Assembly: GCA_934438135.1 (NCBI GenBank)
Contig: CAKSBP010000011.1
Coordinates: 1-64,000 of the forward strand
Origin: an uncultured Clostridium sp.
Lineage (GTDB): Bacteria; Bacillota; Clostridia; Lachnospirales; Lachnospiraceae
DNA length: 64,000 nucleotides
Direction of reading: 5' to 3'
The notes under the pieces were generated by a model. The model saw only the letters and a list, made by a program, of their open reading frames with translations. It had not been told where the DNA came from and did not search any database. The position numbers and the translations under genes are program-made. Below are positions 16,876 to 26,301 of the stretch, in pieces (within the stretch, counting starts at the first letter, position 1; the number at the start of each line of letters is the position of its first letter).

Positions 16876-17292
16876 ATGGCGGATAGCAGATATTTTAAAG
16901 TTAAAATTATTTCTCCGGACAGAGTTTTCTATGAAGGAGAAGCTGACTTACTGGAACTTAAAACAAGCGAAGGTGATATTGGTATTCTGGCTGGACATAT
17001 TCCACTTACTGCAATCATAGCTCCTGGCGTTATGAAAATAACGAAAGACGGCGAAGTAAAGGAAGGTGCTTTATTAGAAGGTTTCGTTGAAATTCTTCAG
17101 GATAGGGTGACTGTTCTTGCAGAAGCGTGTGAATGGCCAGATGAAATTGATATGAATCGTGCCAAAGAAGCCAAAATCAGAGCAGAAAGAAGACTTTCTG
17201 AAAGAGATGCAGAGATTAACTATACTCGTGCAGAAAATGCATTAAAGAAAGCACTGGTTCGTCTGGAAATTGGTGAGAAATACGGTAAGTAA
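16876..17292 (+). CDS. atpC: F1Fo ATP synthase subunit epsilon
   Basis: 138 residues: N-terminal beta sandwich (LLELKTSEGDIGILAGHIPLTA) and C-terminal two-helix arm that can inhibit ATP hydrolysis. GGAGGG precedes the ATG. Last structural gene of the operon; TAAACC occurs three times in the 60 bases after it. Confidence 0.96.
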   Translation: MADSRYFKVKIISPDRVFYEGEADLLELKTSEGDIGILAGHIPLTAIIAPGVMKITKDGEVKEGALLEGFVEILQDRVTVLAEACEWPDEIDMNRAKEAKIRAERRLSERDAEINYTRAENALKKALVRLEIGEKYGK

Positions 17293-17374
17293 CAAATTTG
17301 AAATAAATGAATAAACCTTCGGCGAATGGTAAACCTTTTTAATAGAGGATAAACCATGAGCTGGAGGTTTTTTT

Positions 17375-18136
17375 ATGAGAAAATGGAAATCAGCGCTATA
17401 TATTACTGGGGTGTTGTTTATTGTTGCAGCAGTTCAGTTGATTGTAAATAGATGTTTTAAGAATGACACCCGCATTATAGATGCATTTGTTAACTGTGAT
17501 ACGAATATATATGAAAGCAGCCTGGATGTAGTCGTTAATTATGGAAAAGAAGTTATGACCGTAAAACAGAAGCGTCAGGTGTTAAATACCATGGCAGGGA
17601 ATATAGGAATTTCAAAAGGATATTCGATTTCTGATAAAACAAATGATGGAGCAGATACGTTTGAGTTACAGAAGAAAAGCGGAGATACCAGTACAAAGAT
17701 GGAATTTGTATCGGTGGCACCAGTCGGGACAGAGGATGGGAAATTTTCGAATCATTTTCTTCTTGTGAACATAACTGTAAATGATAAGTTTGAAAACATA
17801 CTTATCTATAAGAATAGAATTGAGAAGGACTTAAAAGAAAAAGGTCTTACTGATTATCAGAGCTCTCTGACATTACGAGGTGGTCTGGATGGAGAGTTGA
17901 CAAAGAAGCAGAAAAATACAAAAGTCAAGAGTTTTCTGAATCAGTTGGGGGCAAGGGAAGTAAACAGGATTGAATCGGATGATTTATATACGGTATATGC
18001 CTACACTGGGTTTGTAGATGACTCTATTAAAGTGTCTGGTTATCGGATTAATATAAATATTGCAATTTCCTATGATGAAACCAAAGATGAAACAGAAATT
18101 TATCTGGCAACACCGATATTAAATGTATCTTACTAA
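17375..18136 (+). CDS. YwmB-family (DUF1779, TATA-box-binding-like fold) exported protein
   Basis: 253 residues with an N-terminal membrane segment (about 6-24) and an extracellular alpha/beta region. Overall pattern and its position next to the atp operon fit the YwmB/DUF1779 family, whose role is unknown although it lies near wall and sporulation genes in Bacillus. GGAGG lies close before the ATG, embedded in a small AAACC/GGTTT hairpin. Family assignment is by pattern and context only. Confidence 0.65.
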   Translation: MRKWKSALYITGVLFIVAAVQLIVNRCFKNDTRIIDAFVNCDTNIYESSLDVVVNYGKEVMTVKQKRQVLNTMAGNIGISKGYSISDKTNDGADTFELQKKSGDTSTKMEFVSVAPVGTEDGKFSNHFLLVNITVNDKFENILIYKNRIEKDLKEKGLTDYQSSLTLRGGLDGELTKKQKNTKVKSFLNQLGAREVNRIESDDLYTVYAYTGFVDDSIKVSGYRININIAISYDETKDETEIYLATPILNVSY

Positions 18137-18138
18137 GC

Positions 18139-18180
18139 GAATGCCGACAGAGAAAAACTGCCGGCATTCTTTATGTTTTG
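18139..18180. terminator. Convergent-gene terminator
   Basis: GAATGCCG (18139-18146) pairs with CGGCATTC (18162-18169), with CAG/CTG extending the stem inward, followed by TTTATGTTTTG. Serves the YwmB-like gene and probably the convergent Pro-rich gene. Confidence 0.85.
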
Positions 18181-18181
18181 T

Positions 18182-19051
18182 TTAAATATTTTTTGAACGG
18201 AAACGATTCCGGCGATAATTCATTTCATTAGAAAGCATATTTTCAACCAAATGTCTTAGCCAGTCAGGACTTCCATCTTCTTTTAAATCAGGGTATGGAA
18301 TAGGAGGACAATATTTTCCGTTTCCACATGGCTGATTTGCATAAGGACAATAGGGACCGCAGTTGGACCATGGCCTTGGTTTTGGACGAGGAGGTCTTGG
18401 ACCAGGAGGGTAAGGAGGTCTTGGACCAGGAGGGTAAGGAGGTCTTGGAGCAGGAGGGTAAGGGGGTCTTGGACCAGGAGGATGTGGAGGCCTCGGTCTT
18501 GGAGGTCTTGGAGGCCAGTATGGCCATGGAGTCCAAGGTCCTGGTCCACCACAGAATGGTCCGATACAGGCGACATCTTCTTTTGCTTCAGCTGCATCCA
18601 AGGTATTTTCAGACGCAGTTTTTTCAGCAACAAGCTCACAGGAAGAAACAGAGTCTTGCTGCTTTTCGTCTGCCCCATTTTCTACTTCAAGACAATCGAG
18701 CATGGCATCATCGCTGCAATACTGTGGAACATCAGAATCCAAAGAAGCCTTTTCCAGTGTAAAAGAAGGCTCATCTGGTTCGGATTTGAGTTTCTGAAGG
18801 ATTGTATCAACAATCATTCTTAGATGATTTTTGTCTGGATACTCATCGAACATAACACTTCCAGCATATTCAAGTTTATCACACTGCTCATCGATTTCAG
18901 CCTGAATATGCTTTAGTGCCGCTGGATATAACTGCTTCATGTATTCCACATCTTTTTCATAGGCAATAGTATTCATTACCTGTTTAAAAGAAGAGAAATT
19001 CTGTTTTCTGCTTTGGGAATACATATTTTCGTCATGCTTATTATTGCTCAT
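18182..19051 (-). CDS. Proline-rich repeat protein of unknown function
   Basis: 289 residues in three parts. Residues 1-95 are a helical, charged domain. Residues 95-160 are an acidic low-complexity linker. From about residue 165 there is a Pro/Gly/Arg/Trp region with an eight-residue repeat (PYPPGPRP and variants), then a Cys-containing segment (NCGPYCPYANQPCGNGKYCPP) and a basic C terminus. No signal peptide or membrane helix. Such composition recalls surface or spore-coat proteins, but I do not recognise the family. AAGGAG lies about 15 bases before the ATG, a rather long spacing. Confidence 0.75.
   Translation of the reverse strand: MSNNKHDENMYSQSRKQNFSSFKQVMNTIAYEKDVEYMKQLYPAALKHIQAEIDEQCDKLEYAGSVMFDEYPDKNHLRMIVDTILQKLKSEPDEPSFTLEKASLDSDVPQYCSDDAMLDCLEVENGADEKQQDSVSSCELVAEKTASENTLDAAEAKEDVACIGPFCGGPGPWTPWPYWPPRPPRPRPPHPPGPRPPYPPAPRPPYPPGPRPPYPPGPRPPRPKPRPWSNCGPYCPYANQPCGNGKYCPPIPYPDLKEDGSPDWLRHLVENMLSNEMNYRRNRFRSKNI
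18390..18485 (-). repeat. 24-bp in-frame tandem repeat, four copies
   Basis: Units at 18390-18413, 18414-18437, 18438-18461 and 18462-18485. The first two are identical, the others carry a few changes. Each encodes eight residues of the Pro-rich protein. Identical copies suggest recent slippage or unequal exchange. Confidence 0.9.
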
Positions 19052-19168
19052 AATGATTCAGAATAACTCCTTATTGATATTTAATACTAATATATGATAG
19101 GAATTGTGAACTGTGAAGTGAAAAAAGAAATATTCCCAAAGAATCTATCTTCCAATAAAGAGAATATG

Positions 19169-19197
19169 TTGCACTTTGCGGGAAAAATAGTTACAAT
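19169..19197 (+). promoter_or_regulatory. Promoter of the methyltransferase gene
   Basis: TTGCAC (19169-19174), 17-base spacer, TACAAT (19192-19197), about 40 bases before the gene. Confidence 0.6.
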
Positions 19198-19245
19198 GTA
19201 ACAGAAAGAACGAATGGCATAGCTGTGAAAGGATTAGGTATATAG

Positions 19246-20451
19246 ATGGAAAAACAGGACTTTGAAAAAATAAGCATGTTTGTAGAAAATGGATTAATTG
19301 ATATTATAGTGAGCAATTCCTCTGACAGTCAATGTCTGAAAAAGGTAAAAATAAGACCGGTTCTAATCAGAAAGAAAGAAAAATATCAGGTTACTAGTTA
19401 TCAGGGAACCAAGGTATTTCATAAAAATTATGATAAAGAGGAATTGTCCGGGCTTTTAGAGAGCTATGTAACAGGTCATATAGTGGAAAAGCCGGATGGA
19501 AGCCAGGGTGTAGTGAAATTTCGACAGATTGTATTGCGAACAGAGGAAGAACAGATGAATGTTCTGATTAGTAAAAAACAGAAAGCATCAATTAAGATAA
19601 ATAAGCATAAAGAAAAAATGAAGCAGGAAACCTTAGGCCATAACAGAAGCAAACGTTATATCTTAGAAGAAGGAACTACGGTACCATTTCTGGTAGATCT
19701 TGGTGTTATGACCAAAGAAGGAAAGATTGTACATGCAAAGTATGATAAGTATAGACAGATTAACCGTTTTCTTGAGTTTGTAGAGGATATTGTAATGGAG
19801 CTTCCAAAAGATCGGGAAATTACGATTCTGGATTTTGGATGTGGAAAGTCATATCTGACTTTTGCCTTGTATCATTATCTGAAACATTTAAAAGGATATC
19901 CAATCCGTATTATCGGCCTGGATTTAAAAGAAGATGTAATTCGTACCTGTAATGCACTGGCAGAGAAATATGCATATGAAAATTTGGTTTTTCTTCAGGG
20001 GAATATTGCAGATTATAATGAACTGAATCAGGTAGATATGGTGGTTACGCTGCATGCATGTGATACGGCGACCGATTTTGCACTTTATAAAGCAGTTGAA
20101 TGGGGAGCGAAAGTTATTTTATCAGTTCCATGCTGTCAGCATGAAGTGAATAAACAGATATCTTGTGATACACTGGCACCTGTTTTAAAATATGGTCTTT
20201 TGAAGGAGAGAATGTCAGCACTGATTACAGACGGTTTACGTGCCCAGCTGTTAGAAAGTGCAGGATACAAAACGCAGATATTAGAATTTATTGATATGGA
20301 ACACACTCCAAAAAATATTTTAATACGTGCTGTCAGACAGAATAAAAAGAAAATTTCTGAGAACAAAGAATACCAGGAACTTGTCAAATTTTTAAATATA
20401 AAGCCTACTCTGGGAGAACTGCTTAATCAGAATCCCCCAAGTGACAATTAA
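19246..20451 (+). CDS. Class I SAM-dependent methyltransferase
   Basis: 401 residues. A Rossmann methyltransferase domain occupies about residues 170-310 with motif I ILDFGCGKSYLTFAL, a motif II acidic residue in IIGLDLKEDV, then LHACDTATDFAL and VPCCQHEVNKQ. The last motif is shared with a family of predicted RNA or protein methyltransferases (GSTCD-like); the substrate is unknown. The N-terminal 160 residues are a separate, charged domain. Likely cotranscribed with the large exported protein 23 bases downstream. Confidence 0.85.
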   Translation: MEKQDFEKISMFVENGLIDIIVSNSSDSQCLKKVKIRPVLIRKKEKYQVTSYQGTKVFHKNYDKEELSGLLESYVTGHIVEKPDGSQGVVKFRQIVLRTEEEQMNVLISKKQKASIKINKHKEKMKQETLGHNRSKRYILEEGTTVPFLVDLGVMTKEGKIVHAKYDKYRQINRFLEFVEDIVMELPKDREITILDFGCGKSYLTFALYHYLKHLKGYPIRIIGLDLKEDVIRTCNALAEKYAYENLVFLQGNIADYNELNQVDMVVTLHACDTATDFALYKAVEWGAKVILSVPCCQHEVNKQISCDTLAPVLKYGLLKERMSALITDGLRAQLLESAGYKTQILEFIDMEHTPKNILIRAVRQNKKKISENKEYQELVKFLNIKPTLGELLNQNPPSDN

Positions 20452-20474
20452 AGTTGGGATAGGAATGAAATAGA

Positions 20475-23009
20475 ATGAAGCACATATATCGAGTTATTAC
20501 GTTTATTTTTGTTTTTGGGATATCCGTATTTTTGATGCGGAATCATATTAAAGAAGTGACCGTGAATTATGATGCAACGGTAAGTATGGACAGTCCTACC
20601 TTTCCGTTGCTTTATGTAGAGAACGAAGATTATAAAACGGATGAAATGCATGGTTACAGCAGCAGTCTGGATCCCTGCATGGTGAGAGAAAACATGACCA
20701 TGGTAGATTCTTCGAAGACTCTCCGCATTCGCCTGAAAGACAGTCAGAATGAAATTAGAAAGGTAACGTATGAAATTGTGCTGGTTTCTTCTGGAGAGAC
20801 AGTAGAGAAAGATACAATCAGTGCAATTGATAAGGATGACGGCGGTCGGTATGTTAAATTGAAAATCAAAGCTGATTTGGAACAGAGCAGGGAATATGCC
20901 ATGCGTCTGACCACAGTTACTGGTTCTGGAAAGAAAATTTATTATTATTTAAGACTGAAGTATTACGGTGATAATTCTTATTATAAAGAAAAGATGGAGT
21001 TTGCCATAAATTTTCATAATGCAACTTTTGATAAAGAAAAGTTAAATGAATTTTCGTCCTATTTAGAATATGGAACAAGCGATAATTCCTCTCTCGCTTA
21101 TGTAACCATCAATTCTGGTATTGAGAATATTGGGTGGGGAAGCTTGAAACCGAAGATTGTATCAGAAGATATTCCATGTATTACGGAGTACAGCCTGGAG
21201 ACTGCTTCCATCGTATTTTCCTATTATGTAAAAGCGAAAACAGATGGAAAAGTAAAGGACCTGTATCAGGTGAGAGAATTTATCCGTGTCCGCTATGCCA
21301 ATAACCGTATGTATCTGTTAGGATATCAGAGGACAATGGATGAAGTGTTTAACATTGCCAAGGCAAGTGTGGAAAAGAATCGGATGAAAGTAGGAATTAC
21401 CAATAACTCAGATATGAAGCTGTATACTTCCTCAGATGAAAAGAAAGTATGCTTTGTGCAGGAAGGTACAGTGTGGTATTACGATACCATTGAGAACCGT
21501 GCAGTCCGTGTATTTAGTTTTCTGGAAGACATTAAGCCAGATTATGAGAGAAGTGGATATGACCAGCATAATATTCAGATTCTTGATATGGATGATGAAG
21601 GAAATATTGATTTCATGCTGTATGGCTACTTTAACCGAGGAGATTATGAAGGTCGTGTTGGAGTCATTCTGTATAAGTATTATGCATCGGAAGATCGAGT
21701 AGAAGAAATGGTTTATATCCCAATGGATACAACCTATCAGATGCTCAAAGAAGATTTAAATGATTTTGGATATTTAAGTACTACTGGTGTATATTATTTT
21801 ACAATCAGCAACAATGTATATGCTTATAATATTGCAGCAAAAGATTTAAAGGTTATTGCAGAGGGTGTGTCCCAGGATAATATAATTCTGCTTCGTGAGA
21901 GCCACTATATGGTATGGCAGGAACAATCTGATGTGAGTAAATCCAAGGAACTTAAGATTCTTGATTTGGAAAAGAAACAGACCAGCAGTATTAAGGCTGG
22001 AAACGATGAAAATATCCAATTGTTAGGAAACAGTGATAATAATATTATTTACGGTTTTGTGAAAACTAAAGATATATCTACCACGAAACAGGGAAGTCAG
22101 AACGTTCCTTTGTACAAAGTCCTGATTGCGGATGGAGATGGAAAGGTTCTAAAGACTTATAGCAAGAAAGGTATTTATATCACAGGTGTCACGATTGATG
22201 AAAATGTCATTCAGCTTCAGAGAGTGAAAAAGTCCAGCGATGGATTTACCAGCATGAAAAGTGACAGCATTATTAATAATCAGTATTCTACCAAAGATAC
22301 CTTTGAGGTCGTTTCTGAAACTTCAGAGAAAGCATTAAAAGAGTATTACATTGAAATGCCGACTAACATTATAATGGAAGAAGTTCCAAAAGCAAAAAAT
22401 ACGAAGAATACAGTTATTAAAGAAAGCACAACTCTTCAGCTGGAAGAGAAGCTTTCTAAGAATAAGAAATATTATGTATATGGTTATGGTGAAATTATCG
22501 GTTCTTATACAAACATTGCGAAAGCAATTAATGCGGCCAATGATGCCATGGGTGTTGTAGCCAGCAGGGATAATAAGATTGTATGGGAACGAGGTGGTAA
22601 GTTCTTACGTAACACAATCAGTAACTATACAAAAATAACGACAGGTTACAATGTGGATAGTATTGGTGCATGTATTTCGATGGCACTGGAACAGGCAGGT
22701 ATCGCTATAACGCCAAGCACTATAACAGCATCGAATAAATCAATTTCTCAGATTCTGGCAGAATATAATACAGACGGTTCCACTTACAATCTAACAGGAT
22801 GTACATTGGATGAAGTATTGTATTATGTCAGCAGCGGCAGTCCGGTAATTGCCATGAAAGGTGAGAACCAGGCAGTGCTTCTGATTGGTTATGACGAATA
22901 TTATGTATATTATTTTGATCCGGCAGCCAGCAGCGTAAAAACAATGCTTTTGGCAAACGGTGAAAAAATGTTTGCAGATGCCGGTGATGTATTTTATGTA
23001 AGCTATTAG
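20475..23009 (+). CDS. Large exported protein with degenerate C39-peptidase-like C-terminal domain
   Basis: 844 residues. An N-terminal membrane anchor (about 5-22) is followed by a long beta-rich extracellular region, including beta-propeller-like repeats (for example YDTIENRAVRVFSFLED) at about 290-620, then a C39-like domain from about 690. In that domain Cys733 sits in IGACISMALEQAG. The segment that normally carries the catalytic histidine reads ENQAVLLIGYD, with Gln799 in place of His. Proteolysis is thus doubtful; a binding role is more likely. Follows the methyltransferase gene; a small hairpin lies right after its stop (23009-23026). Confidence 0.8.
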   Translation: MKHIYRVITFIFVFGISVFLMRNHIKEVTVNYDATVSMDSPTFPLLYVENEDYKTDEMHGYSSSLDPCMVRENMTMVDSSKTLRIRLKDSQNEIRKVTYEIVLVSSGETVEKDTISAIDKDDGGRYVKLKIKADLEQSREYAMRLTTVTGSGKKIYYYLRLKYYGDNSYYKEKMEFAINFHNATFDKEKLNEFSSYLEYGTSDNSSLAYVTINSGIENIGWGSLKPKIVSEDIPCITEYSLETASIVFSYYVKAKTDGKVKDLYQVREFIRVRYANNRMYLLGYQRTMDEVFNIAKASVEKNRMKVGITNNSDMKLYTSSDEKKVCFVQEGTVWYYDTIENRAVRVFSFLEDIKPDYERSGYDQHNIQILDMDDEGNIDFMLYGYFNRGDYEGRVGVILYKYYASEDRVEEMVYIPMDTTYQMLKEDLNDFGYLSTTGVYYFTISNNVYAYNIAAKDLKVIAEGVSQDNIILLRESHYMVWQEQSDVSKSKELKILDLEKKQTSSIKAGNDENIQLLGNSDNNIIYGFVKTKDISTTKQGSQNVPLYKVLIADGDGKVLKTYSKKGIYITGVTIDENVIQLQRVKKSSDGFTSMKSDSIINNQYSTKDTFEVVSETSEKALKEYYIEMPTNIIMEEVPKAKNTKNTVIKESTTLQLEEKLSKNKKYYVYGYGEIIGSYTNIAKAINAANDAMGVVASRDNKIVWERGGKFLRNTISNYTKITTGYNVDSIGACISMALEQAGIAITPSTITASNKSISQILAEYNTDGSTYNLTGCTLDEVLYYVSSGSPVIAMKGENQAVLLIGYDEYYVYYFDPAASSVKTMLLANGEKMFADAGDVFYVSY

Positions 23010-23064
23010 GCAGCAGAAATGCTGCCTTCCTGTGACAGGGATAAATACAGAAAGGATGTTGTCA

Positions 23065-24180
23065 ATGGATCAAAGAATTAAGATATTAGCAGAAAATCTG
23101 GTTAATTATTCTATGGCAGTCAAAAAAGGAGATAAAGTCTATATTGACTATATTGGAAAAGATACAGAAGATTTGGCCAGACAGCTGATTAAGGAAGTTT
23201 ACAAGGCAGGAGGAATTCCGTTTGCTCAATTTACAAGTCAGACAGTGCTTCGTGAAGTGCTGCTTCATGCATCTAAAGAACAGATGCAGTTAATGGCAGA
23301 GCGTGATGCACTTGTAATGAGTCAAATGGACTGTTATGTAGGAGTCAGAGGCAGTGAAAATGCATCAGAACTCTCTGATGTACCAGAAGATAAGATGGAA
23401 CTTTATGACTTGTACTATATGACGCCGGTTCATCATGATATTCGTGTCAAGAAAACACGCTGGGTTGTACTTCGTTATCCGAATTATGCAATGGCACAGC
23501 TTTCTACTACAAGTAAGGAAGCATTTGAAGATTTCTACTTTAATGTATGTAATCTTGATTATTCTAAGATGAGCAAGGCGATGGAAAAACTTGTGGATTA
23601 TATGAATCATACAGACAAAGTGCGGATTAAAGGCAATGGAAGTGATTTAACGTTTTCAATTAAAGATATTCCAGCAGTTTCATGTGCAGGTGAGATGAAC
23701 ATTCCAGATGGGGAAGTTTATACGGCTCCAGTCAGGGATTCTGTAAATGGGGTGCTTCATTACACGGCACCATCTATTTACCGTGGCTTTACGTTTGATG
23801 ATATTACATTGACTTTTGAGAATGGTAAAATTATAAAGGCAGAGGCAAATGACTCGGAACGAATCAATAAAATTTTTGATACGGATGAGGGTGCGAGATA
23901 TATAGGAGAGTTTGCTATTGGAGTCAATCCATATATTATCAATCCAATGAAAGATATCTTATTTGATGAGAAAATTCGTGGTTCTTTCCATTTTACCCCA
24001 GGAAATTGTTATGATGATGCTCCAAATGGAAATGTTTCTTCCATACATTGGGATTTAGTCTGTATCCAGACACCAGAATTTGGTGGCGGAGAAATGTATT
24101 TTGATGATAAATTAGTCAGAAAAGATGGATTGTTTGTAATTGATGCATTAAAATGTTTGAATCCTGATAGGCTGATGTAG
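23065..24180 (+). CDS. M29 family aminopeptidase (AmpS/PepS-like)
   Basis: 371-residue cytoplasmic metalloaminopeptidase of the M29 (thermophilic aminopeptidase) family. Metal-binding region features are GEMNIPDGEVYTAP (Glu ligand), GSFHFTPGNCYDDAPN and SSIHWDLV (His and Asp ligands). An in-frame GTG at 23032 and ATG at 23056 exist, but AAAGGATG at 23051 best fits the ATG at 23065. Confidence 0.92.
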   Translation: MDQRIKILAENLVNYSMAVKKGDKVYIDYIGKDTEDLARQLIKEVYKAGGIPFAQFTSQTVLREVLLHASKEQMQLMAERDALVMSQMDCYVGVRGSENASELSDVPEDKMELYDLYYMTPVHHDIRVKKTRWVVLRYPNYAMAQLSTTSKEAFEDFYFNVCNLDYSKMSKAMEKLVDYMNHTDKVRIKGNGSDLTFSIKDIPAVSCAGEMNIPDGEVYTAPVRDSVNGVLHYTAPSIYRGFTFDDITLTFENGKIIKAEANDSERINKIFDTDEGARYIGEFAIGVNPYIINPMKDILFDEKIRGSFHFTPGNCYDDAPNGNVSSIHWDLVCIQTPEFGGGEMYFDDKLVRKDGLFVIDALKCLNPDRLM

Positions 24181-24186
24181 TATAAT
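24157..24186 (+). promoter_or_regulatory. Putative promoter of the nucleoside salvage locus
   Basis: TTGAAT (24157-24162), 18-base spacer, TATAAT (24181-24186), overlapping the end of the aminopeptidase gene and about 65 bases before deoB. Confidence 0.5.
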
Positions 24187-24250
24187 ATTAGTAGTTGTAA
24201 TTACTTTTAAATAAAATATCAGTTATTGTCGAAATAATAAAGGAGGAAGT

Positions 24251-25441
24251 ATGAAGAGAGTATTTTTAATCGTTTTAGATAGTTTTGGTATTGGTGAAAT
24301 GCCAGATGCTGCAGATTACGGTGATGCAGGAAGTAATACAATAAAGGCATGCTCTACAAGCCCGAAATTTCATATTCCAAATATGAAAAAGCTGGGTCTT
24401 TTTAAGATTGATGGTGTAGATGTATCTCCATGCAAGGAAGACTGGTGTACTGCAGATGAACCTATAGTTGGTGCTTATGCCCGTATGACAGAAGCATCGA
24501 GAGGAAAAGATACAACAATTGGACACTGGGAAATCGCAGGACATATTTCAAATAGTCCGCTTCCAACTTTCCCAAATGGCTTTCCACAGGAACTGCTTGA
24601 TGAGTTTACAAAGAGAACCGGAAGAAAAGTATTATGTAATAAGCCTTATTCTGGAACAGAAGTTATTAAAGATTACGGCGAAGAGCATATGAAGACAGGT
24701 GCATTAATTGTTTATACATCTGCGGACAGTGTGTTCCAGATTGCCGCACATGAGGACATTGTTCCGATTGAGGAATTATATCGTTACTGTGAAATCGCCC
24801 GTGAAATCTGTACTGGGAAGTATGGAGTAGGAAGAGTAATTGCAAGACCATTTGAAGGACAGGCACCAGACTTTAAACGTACGTCCAGAAGACATGACTA
24901 TTCTTTACAGCCACCAGCAGTCACGATGCTTGACCAGCTTTTAGAAAATGGAAAAGATGTCATTGCAGTAGGTAAGATTAATGATATTTTTGCCGGTAAA
25001 GGAATTGGTTCTATGGTAAGAACAGCTGGAAATGCAGAGGGAATTGAACGTACTCTTGAGTACGAAAAACAGGATTTTGAAGGATTATGCTTTATTAATC
25101 TTGTAGATTTTGATATGCTATATGGGCATAGAAATGATGTCGAAGGTTATGCTCAGGCGTTAACCTACTTTGATGAAAATCTTCCTGGTATCATGGAAGG
25201 ATTGAGAGACGAGGATATCTTAATGATTACAGCAGATCATGGCTGTGACCCAAGCACCCCGTCAACGGATCACTCCAGAGAGTACACACCATTCTTAATC
25301 TATGGAAAATCTGTGAAAAAAGGAGTTAATTTAGGTACTAAACAAACCTTCTCTGATATAGCAGCTACTATCCTGGATTACTTTGGTATTGAGCCAAAAA
25401 CAAAAGGTACTTCCATGTTATCCGAGATTTTAAATAAATAA
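24251..25441 (+). CDS. deoB: Phosphopentomutase
   Basis: Interconverts (deoxy)ribose-1-P and -5-P, feeding products of nucleoside phosphorolysis to DeoC or the pentose phosphate pathway. 396 residues. Alkaline-phosphatase-superfamily metal motifs are visible: VLDSFGIGEMPDA at the N terminus, GKDTTIGHWEI with the catalytic Thr, and MITADHGCDPSTPSTDHSRE. AAAGGAGG precedes the ATG. Confidence 0.97.
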   Translation: MKRVFLIVLDSFGIGEMPDAADYGDAGSNTIKACSTSPKFHIPNMKKLGLFKIDGVDVSPCKEDWCTADEPIVGAYARMTEASRGKDTTIGHWEIAGHISNSPLPTFPNGFPQELLDEFTKRTGRKVLCNKPYSGTEVIKDYGEEHMKTGALIVYTSADSVFQIAAHEDIVPIEELYRYCEIAREICTGKYGVGRVIARPFEGQAPDFKRTSRRHDYSLQPPAVTMLDQLLENGKDVIAVGKINDIFAGKGIGSMVRTAGNAEGIERTLEYEKQDFEGLCFINLVDFDMLYGHRNDVEGYAQALTYFDENLPGIMEGLRDEDILMITADHGCDPSTPSTDHSREYTPFLIYGKSVKKGVNLGTKQTFSDIAATILDYFGIEPKTKGTSMLSEILNK

Positions 25442-25471
25442 AAATTACTTTATAGAAGGAGGGAAATTATT

Positions 25472-26173
25472 ATGTCAACCCCACACAATGGAGCCCAAGA
25501 AGGACAAATCGCTAAAACTGTATTAATGCCTGGAGATCCGTTAAGAGCAAAATTTATTGCAGAAACATATTTAGAAAATCCAGTTTGTTTTAATCAGGTA
25601 AGAAATATGTTTGGCTATACCGGCACATATAATGGAAAAGAAGTTTCTGTTATGGGTGGAGGTATGGGAATGCCATCTATCGGTATTTATTCTTATGAAT
25701 TATATAAGTTTTATGGTGTAGAAAACATTATCCGTATCGGTTCTGCCGGTGGATACTCCGATGATGTTAAACTTCGTGACCTGGTAATCGGAATGGGTGC
25801 ATCCACAAATTCCAATTTTGCCAGCCAGTATAACCTTCCAGGAACATTTGCACCAATTGCTGATTTTGACCTTCTTCGCAAAGCCGTAGAAGCAGCTGAG
25901 AAAAAAGGTGTATCAGTAAAAGTTGGTAACATTTTATCTTCAGATGTATTTTACGAAGAAAATCCAGATGTAAAAGTTAAATGGAAAGAAATGGGCGTTT
26001 TGGCTGTTGAAATGGAAGCAGCTGCATTATATATGAATGCTGCAAAGCTTGGCAAAAAGGCCTTATGTATGCTTACTATTTCTGACCACCTGTTTACAGG
26101 TGAAGAATTATCTGCTGAAGAAAGACAGACTGGATTCAGAGAGATGATGGAAGTAGCATTAGAGCTTGCGTAA
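25472..26173 (+). CDS. deoD: Purine-nucleoside phosphorylase
   Basis: Hexameric DeoD-type enzyme splitting purine (deoxy)ribonucleosides with phosphate. 233 residues with MPGDPLRAKFIAE, the GGGMGMPSIGIYSYEL loop, VEMEAAALY and TISDH (general-acid Asp). AGGAGGG precedes the ATG. Thirty bases after deoB. Confidence 0.97.
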   Translation: MSTPHNGAQEGQIAKTVLMPGDPLRAKFIAETYLENPVCFNQVRNMFGYTGTYNGKEVSVMGGGMGMPSIGIYSYELYKFYGVENIIRIGSAGGYSDDVKLRDLVIGMGASTNSNFASQYNLPGTFAPIADFDLLRKAVEAAEKKGVSVKVGNILSSDVFYEENPDVKVKWKEMGVLAVEMEAAALYMNAAKLGKKALCMLTISDHLFTGEELSAEERQTGFREMMEVALELA

Positions 26174-26301
26174 TAATTTTGTCTGAAAAGACAGATATTA
26201 ACAATAATTAAAAAATCGGCGTTGTCCGCTTACGATTGTTACACTACTACATGGGATTAAAAAAGGATTTACTAGAATTGATAAATTTAGGAGGAATTTT
26301 T

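Noticed and set aside
18390..18485. CRISPR-like array
   Set aside because: The 24-bp units have no spacers and stay in frame inside a gene.
18283..18823. Several open frames on both strands around 18283-18823
   Set aside because: All come from the GC-rich 24-bp repeat, which keeps every frame open. Only the 18182-19051 frame extends beyond the repeat with a normal protein N terminus.
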